From Priapulus caudatus (taxonomy: Eukaryota; Priapulida; Priapulimorpha; Priapulimorphida; Priapulidae), in assembly GCF_000485595.1 (NCBI RefSeq), contig NW_014577596.1, positions 172,650-195,882 of the forward strand: a DNA stretch of 23,233 nt, read 5' to 3'. The notes beneath the pieces are model-generated. The model saw only the letters and a program-made list of their open reading frames with translations, did not search any database and had not been told where the DNA came from. A program made the position numbers and the translations under genes. Of this stretch, positions 19,019-23,233 are shown in pieces (within the stretch, counting starts at the first letter, position 1; each line of letters opens with the position of its first letter).

Positions 19019-20485
19019 GGACGGACGAACAGAAACAGTATTGCGGCCGTTACTCACCACGTTCTTTTCGCCGGTGCGAGACAGGTGTGCTCACGTGCGC
19101 AAAGAAAGGGTTAAGTCGACGAATTTACCTGCGCGCGTAATGAAATTTGACGCTAAGCTCCTGGGTTTGAAAGGAGTTAAGACGGAAGGGCTGAGAGGAA
19201 TTAGGTTATCATTGAAGAGTCAAGGGCTGCGAGAAATTAATCGTGCGACATCGTGCGCTCGCTGTTTTTTTCTTACCGCGGCTATTAAATAATAATGTTG
19301 TGGAAGCTTTGTCAAAACGATGCTATCCAGGCACGATTATACGCCAATAAGCGTATACCAGAGACCATTGTTAGACTGGTAATCTTTCGTAAGATTATTC
19401 CTCGTCAAAAAGTGTCATCTGTTTTCATAAAAAAAATCCTGCACAAGGGAAAGGGAAAAGAGCGAGACAAATCCTAGCTAGTTTGTTTGCTTATAGTGGA
19501 CGGGTTCTAACCTCCGTTAATAATAATAATAAAAATATTATTTATTGATTTATATTGCGCACGTTACATGCAGATATGGTCACGTGCGCATTACAAAGGC
19601 TGATTATAAAACAGCGGACTGCAACACTGTAAAATATAGATTACGACAATCCTATTTACTACGTTACTACTATTATCCTACGTTAACCACCAAGAGAACA
19701 AATACGAAAAACAGAACGACTGTTAGACCCTTATATTTACTGCTTACGTCACCGTAAAGCCTGTTTCCCGAGATGTATAAAAACAGATGAAACAAAAATA
19801 GCGATGGTATTTTTTTTAGAGTTTTGCGCTTTCGGTTAGTTTACGACGTGCCATCGGTGTAATCGTCTGCGATTTCCCACAATGCACCGCTAACACACGT
19901 GTAATCATCTCTCGTCAAATCAGCGAAATTGCAAAAGCCATCATTAATAATTCATTTCGTCCTGTTAATAATAATGTACCACTATAGGAACGGCTGGGTC
20001 ATGCTAACCCCGCAGTCTAGAGCTGAAACACGATTTACCTTTGTTCTAAACCGAGACATTTTTTCTTGAAAACGTGTAGGAGAAAGTCGTTAGTGTGAGG
20101 ACTAGTCATAATATCCATTCCACTCACTGTCGTCGGGTCATAGATGCTCTGAAAGCACCACGAGTAAGCTGGCCGACACTGGAACTAATCGTAATACTGT
20201 ACTAATAATCGTGTTGACCCTGATGTATGCCTCCTGATTTTTCATCGGGTCTTGATGTGACAGTGGCGACGCGAAGGTTGCTGGGGTGGGGGGGTCTCTA
20301 GTGACAATCATGGCACGGGCGTCGCTGTGCATACAAAGCGTGTGTCGTCAGCGTGGAATCGAGTGCGTTATTGTTGTCGTCGTGATTCTTCACGTATTTA
20401 CTAGTACACTGTGGGAATCCGTCGCCGCAAGATACTGAAGTTGCGCTATAGTGAGCAGAGGTTTACATGCGTTACAAGCTTATAG
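19019..20485. other. About 1.5 kb of unique sequence, no gene recognised
   Basis: The longest non-repetitive stretch of the window. It has a (TAA)n/AT patch at 19519-19545, a hairpin with 9-bp stem at 19556-19590 (TGCGCACGT/ACGTGCGCA, loop 17), and a G run at 20284-20296. Frames of 60-102 codons show no recognisable domain. Exons of a gene extending elsewhere cannot be excluded. Confidence 0.5.
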
Positions 20486-20592
20486 AAATACGTGTGCGTG
20501 CGTGCGTGAGTGACTGCGTGTGTGCGAGTGAGTGCGTGTATGCGTGAGTGTACATGTGAGTATGCGTATAGGCGTGACAGTGTGTGCATGCC
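20486..20592. repeat. GTGCGT/GAGT-rich tract
   Basis: Imperfect GTGCGTGCGTGAGTG and GTGTATGCGTGAG words on the plus strand; low complexity. Confidence 0.85.
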
Positions 20593-20820
20593 CGCGTACG
20601 TCCACGTATACACATCGCTATAGTATTTCATCTAGCTAGTCCAATCCTACCCCAGACAATTTTTAAACAAAAAACGTCGGAAAAAGAAGACCGTAGCTAC
20701 TAACGGTGGAAACGTACCTATGTACACGTCCGTTGCATATTAATTCTCGCATAATGTCGACCTGCACCGTTTTTCACCCATGTGGCGGCGTATGTAATAG
20801 TTCGTAAACGCCGCTGTCCG

Positions 20821-20822
<2 letters not shown>
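20593..20822. other. Unique sequence, nothing recognised
   Basis: About 230 bases between the GT tract and the TA repeat. Confidence 0.5.

Positions 20823-20882
<60 letters not shown>
20823..20882. repeat. (TA)n microsatellite
   Basis: About 26 uninterrupted AT units, then an A insertion and three more. Frames with Tyr-Ile runs here are artefacts. Confidence 0.97.
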
Positions 20883-21026
20883 TAAACGTACGCTCTTTAA
20901 CTTGTCGTCTTGTCGCGAGGTGGAGTACACTGCGGTGAACTAACAGCGACGACGCGATGCCGTGTGTCGCCACCGCATTGTCGACGTCGGCGCTGAACCG
21001 TCTCGTGGGATGTACACGCAAGTCTG

Positions 21027-21080
21027 TACACGCACGCACGCACGCAGCGCACCCATGCACGAACGCACGCACGCAACCGA
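21027..21080. repeat. CGCA-rich tract
   Basis: ACACGCACGCACGCACGC followed by similar words; CA-rich on the plus strand. Confidence 0.85.
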
Positions 21081-21387
21081 CCCTGGGATGATCACTCACC
21101 GAACTGTACACCAGGTGAGCGCGCACTGCACGACCTGGAATGTACAACGCACGACCTGGGTACACCACGCCGCCTCGCCACCACAGACCTGGAGATGTAC
21201 ACGCATGCAACGCACGCACGCGGACATGCACCGCCACTGCACGAATGGATTACACGCAACGACTGTCGACGCACGGGACCGGATGTAAGACACTGTACAG
21301 ACGCGAGAGTCTGATGTCAAATCTAAGAAAATCGCAATGCTGTTTACTCTGTGGGTATTCGGACAGTGGCGGTTAATGGGCGCACCG
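21081..21387. other. Degenerate TGTACA/GACCTGG-containing sequence
   Basis: Words such as TGTACAC and GACCTGG recur irregularly (around 21106, 21132, 21152 and 21188), hinting at a decayed tandem repeat of about 20-40 bp, but no fixed period can be given. No gene recognised. Confidence 0.4.
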
Positions 21388-21391
21388 AGAT

Positions 21392-21426
<35 letters not shown>

Positions 21427-21428
21427 AG
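21388..21428. repeat. (GA)n microsatellite
   Basis: GA repeats with one AAAG interruption, directly before the 31-bp minisatellite. Confidence 0.95.
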
Positions 21429-21429
21429 A

Positions 21430-22330
21430 CATGCTGTGGTTCCGCTACAGCGCGTCTCTAAGCATGCTGTGGTCTCGCTACACCGCGGCCCTGCTACATG
21501 CTAGTGGTCTGCCTACACCGCGCGCTCTACATGCTGTGGTCTCGGCTACAACGCGCCTCTCTACATGCCGGAGTCACACTCACGGCGCGCCTCTACATGC
21601 TGTGGTACTCGCTACAGCGCACCCCTACATGCATGTGGCTCGGCTACACGCGCCCTCTAGCATGCTGTAAGTCTCGCTACACGCGCGCTCTAAATATCTG
21701 CTGGTTTCGCTACACGCGCGGCCCTCCTAACATGCCCGTAGTAACGTACTACAGGCGCCCTCTACATGCTGTGGTCTCCGCTACACGCGCCCTCTAAAAC
21801 ATGCGTAGTCGCTCTAGCACCGCCCCTCTGACAATGCTGTGGTGCTTGCTACGACCGCGCCCTCTACTGGCCGTAACCGTCGTAGCTACAGGCGCCCTCT
21901 AACATGCTGTGGTCTCGCTAACACGGCCTCTACATGACCGTAGTGCGTAGCTACAGGCGTGCCTCTAACATACTGTGGTGAGTAGTGGTTTCGCTACACG
22001 CCTCCTACATGCCGTAGTCGTACTACAGGCGCCCTCTACACGCTGGTGGTCTCGCTACAGCGCCGCCCTCTACATGCCGTCAGTCGTAGTACTACAGGCG
22101 TCCTCTACATGCTGTGGTTTCGCTACACGCGCCTTCTACACTGGCCGTAGTCGGCACTACACCGCCCTCTACACGCCGTAGTCGCAGCTATCACGCGCCC
22201 TCTACATGCCGTAATCGCACTGACAACGGCGCTTCTACATGCCGTAATCGCACACGCACGCACGGCGCATCTAATCATGCCGTTCGTAGCTAGCAGACGC
22301 CCCCTACATGCCTGTGGTCTCGGCTAACAT
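21430..22330. repeat. 31-bp minisatellite with two subtypes
   Basis: About 27 monomers of roughly 31 bp. Subtype A reads CATGCTGTGGTCTCGCTACA then CGCGCCCTCTA. Subtype B reads CATGCCGTAGTCGTACTACA then GGCGCCCTCTA. A-type monomers fill about 21430-21730, A and B alternate from 21731 to about 22171, and B-type monomers prevail from 22172 to about 22310. Copies carry scattered single-base indels. No spacers, so not a CRISPR array. Confidence 0.92.
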
Positions 22331-23081
22331 GCCGGTTGTCTGCACATGCAGGAACCTGGCATTCAGTTGCGCGCATGCTTACGCGCACTAACAAGATAAG
22401 ACCTGAATAACGTCTGAGATCGTAAATTTGATAGAATTTACTGTTTTCTTATATATTAATAATTTATATGTTTTATAGTAATTGGAAAAATTGGCAGTGG
22501 TCGGGTCAATGTCTTTGCTTAAAATGATGAATCCTGGCTAAATGTCATTAAAAGCGTGGATTTGATTTTTCCGCGAATGTAAGCTGCGCTAACATAAATT
22601 ATTAGTAATATTACTTCGGTTTTTGTCTGTTTGTTTTTAATGCGAGAATTATTTCCTCTTTCGGGCACAACGCGCAACACGCGATATAAGGTTTTAATGC
22701 CACATGCAGTACATTTTAACAAGAAGAGGGTTACGGTCAGCAATTCGCAGACCGCGAAGTATCCATGAGAGAGATGTAAACTGCGTTTCCATAGGATAAG
22801 TTACAGCTTGTGTTCAGCCGGTATCTCGTCTTATTTACCTGCAACTTAACGTGAGTAACAGTAAATAACACGACGGGCAAGCTAACTCTCATTTACGCAG
22901 ACAGATAATAGGGCGTACGTCTGCGGCGCGGAAAGATGCGCTCTCTGTTTAGATCTCGACCGGCGCATTAAATTTACGACCAATTTGTAATTCCGGCTGA
23001 GACAGCAGCATATAATTCCGTTTTCTCTTGGCAAGCCGTAAAATCTGATTGTTAGAAAGCGCGAAGATGCTGGCGGCCATA
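22331..23081. other. Unique sequence, no gene supported
   Basis: About 750 bases, AT-rich to 22640 and then mixed. Minus-strand frames at 22519-22743 and 22882-23124 lack recognisable domains. The sequence at 22950-23081 has even composition and could be exonic or transposon-derived, but nothing identifies it. Confidence 0.5.
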
Positions 23082-23233
23082 CAGGGCGCGTAGCCAGAAG
23101 GTAAATTTTGGTTAAGAGGCGCAAACGTTACGTGAGTTAAAGAAGCAAGGAGCGGAAGCGAGCCAATAGGGCGGGGTATGGGGCACCGCTTAACTTTTTT
23201 TGGGGAGAAAATTTCGTGGAGCATTTGCGCTCA
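23082..23233 (+). mobile_element. Probable DNA-transposon terminus, cut by window edge
   Basis: CAGGGCGCGTAGCCAGAAGG followed by an AAATTTTGG stretch, then GGAGCGGAAGCGAGCC and GGGGTATGGGGCACCGC, then a T run and GGGGAGAAAATTT. From memory, this series (a CAGGGGCGTAGCCAG-like start, GAGCGAAGCGAGC words, G-rich and T-rich runs) resembles terminal regions of repeated DNA elements in many invertebrate genomes. I cannot name the family and the other end lies outside the window. It overlaps the minus-strand frame 22949-23224, which would then be a chance fusion of flank and element. Confidence 0.4.

Noticed and set aside
17861-19060. 399-codon minus-strand open frame (His/Pro/Ser/Thr-rich)
   Set aside because: It is a direct translation of the GGATGGGT minisatellite. 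The four-base words give a repeated peptide in any frame without stops. No start context, domain or unique region supports a gene.
22949-23224. 91-codon minus-strand frame with fairly normal amino-acid composition
   Set aside because: Its first half lies in probable transposon-terminus sequence starting at 23082, no domain is recognised, and the second half alone is too short to judge. Bacterial origin was considered because of the composition, but there is no ribosome-binding site or neighbouring gene to support it.

Overview
The window reads as repeat-dominated eukaryotic, probably arthropod, nuclear DNA. It has long microsatellites and minisatellites of every period from 2 to 31 bp, transposon ends, a 25-N scaffold gap and no convincing protein-coding gene. 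High CpG content would suit a hymenopteran, but no diagnostic gene is present, so the species is not determined. Every long open frame lies on a tandem array or low-complexity tract and is best explained by repeat periodicity.

Layout. 1-138 is a 27-bp tandem repeat that runs off the left edge. 139-1870 is mostly unique sequence with GT/CA tracts, a palindrome and an AT microsatellite. 1874-3360 is a GGATGGGT-type minisatellite with a ragged, indel-rich appearance. 3401-11243 is a head-to-tail duplication of a unit of about 3.9 kb (unit A 3401-7274, unit B 7275-11243). Each unit contains, in order, a GGAC/GGAT tract, an AT-rich stretch, a CpG-rich 24-bp tandem array, purine (GA) tracts, and a Helitron-like 3' terminus on the minus strand. 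11244-11648 is unique sequence up to the gap (11649-11673). 11674-15835 is a large satellite built of the same 24-bp repeat as the small arrays in the duplicated units. 15836-17547 holds 16-bp and 8-bp tandem repeats, a pyrimidine-rich tract and opposed GT/CA tracts. 17548-17783 is a small element with 49-bp inverted repeats. 17887-19018 is a second, clean GGATGGGT minisatellite whose first 96 bp are identical to 1874-1969. 19019-21387 is mostly unique with GT, TA and CA tracts. 21430-22330 is a 31-bp minisatellite with two subtypes. 22340-23081 is unique, and from about 23082 a transposon-like terminus runs off the right edge.

The main interest is that a Helitron-like terminus, a tandem 3.9-kb unit, a small 24-bp array inside each unit and a large satellite of the same monomer sit side by side. 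This fits a Helitron-type element carrying an internal tandem array that has seeded a satellite. A plain segmental duplication is an alternative. The assembly itself is suspect in places: parts of the duplication are identical without indels, while neighbouring parts and the large arrays differ mainly by single-base indels, as in unpolished long reads.
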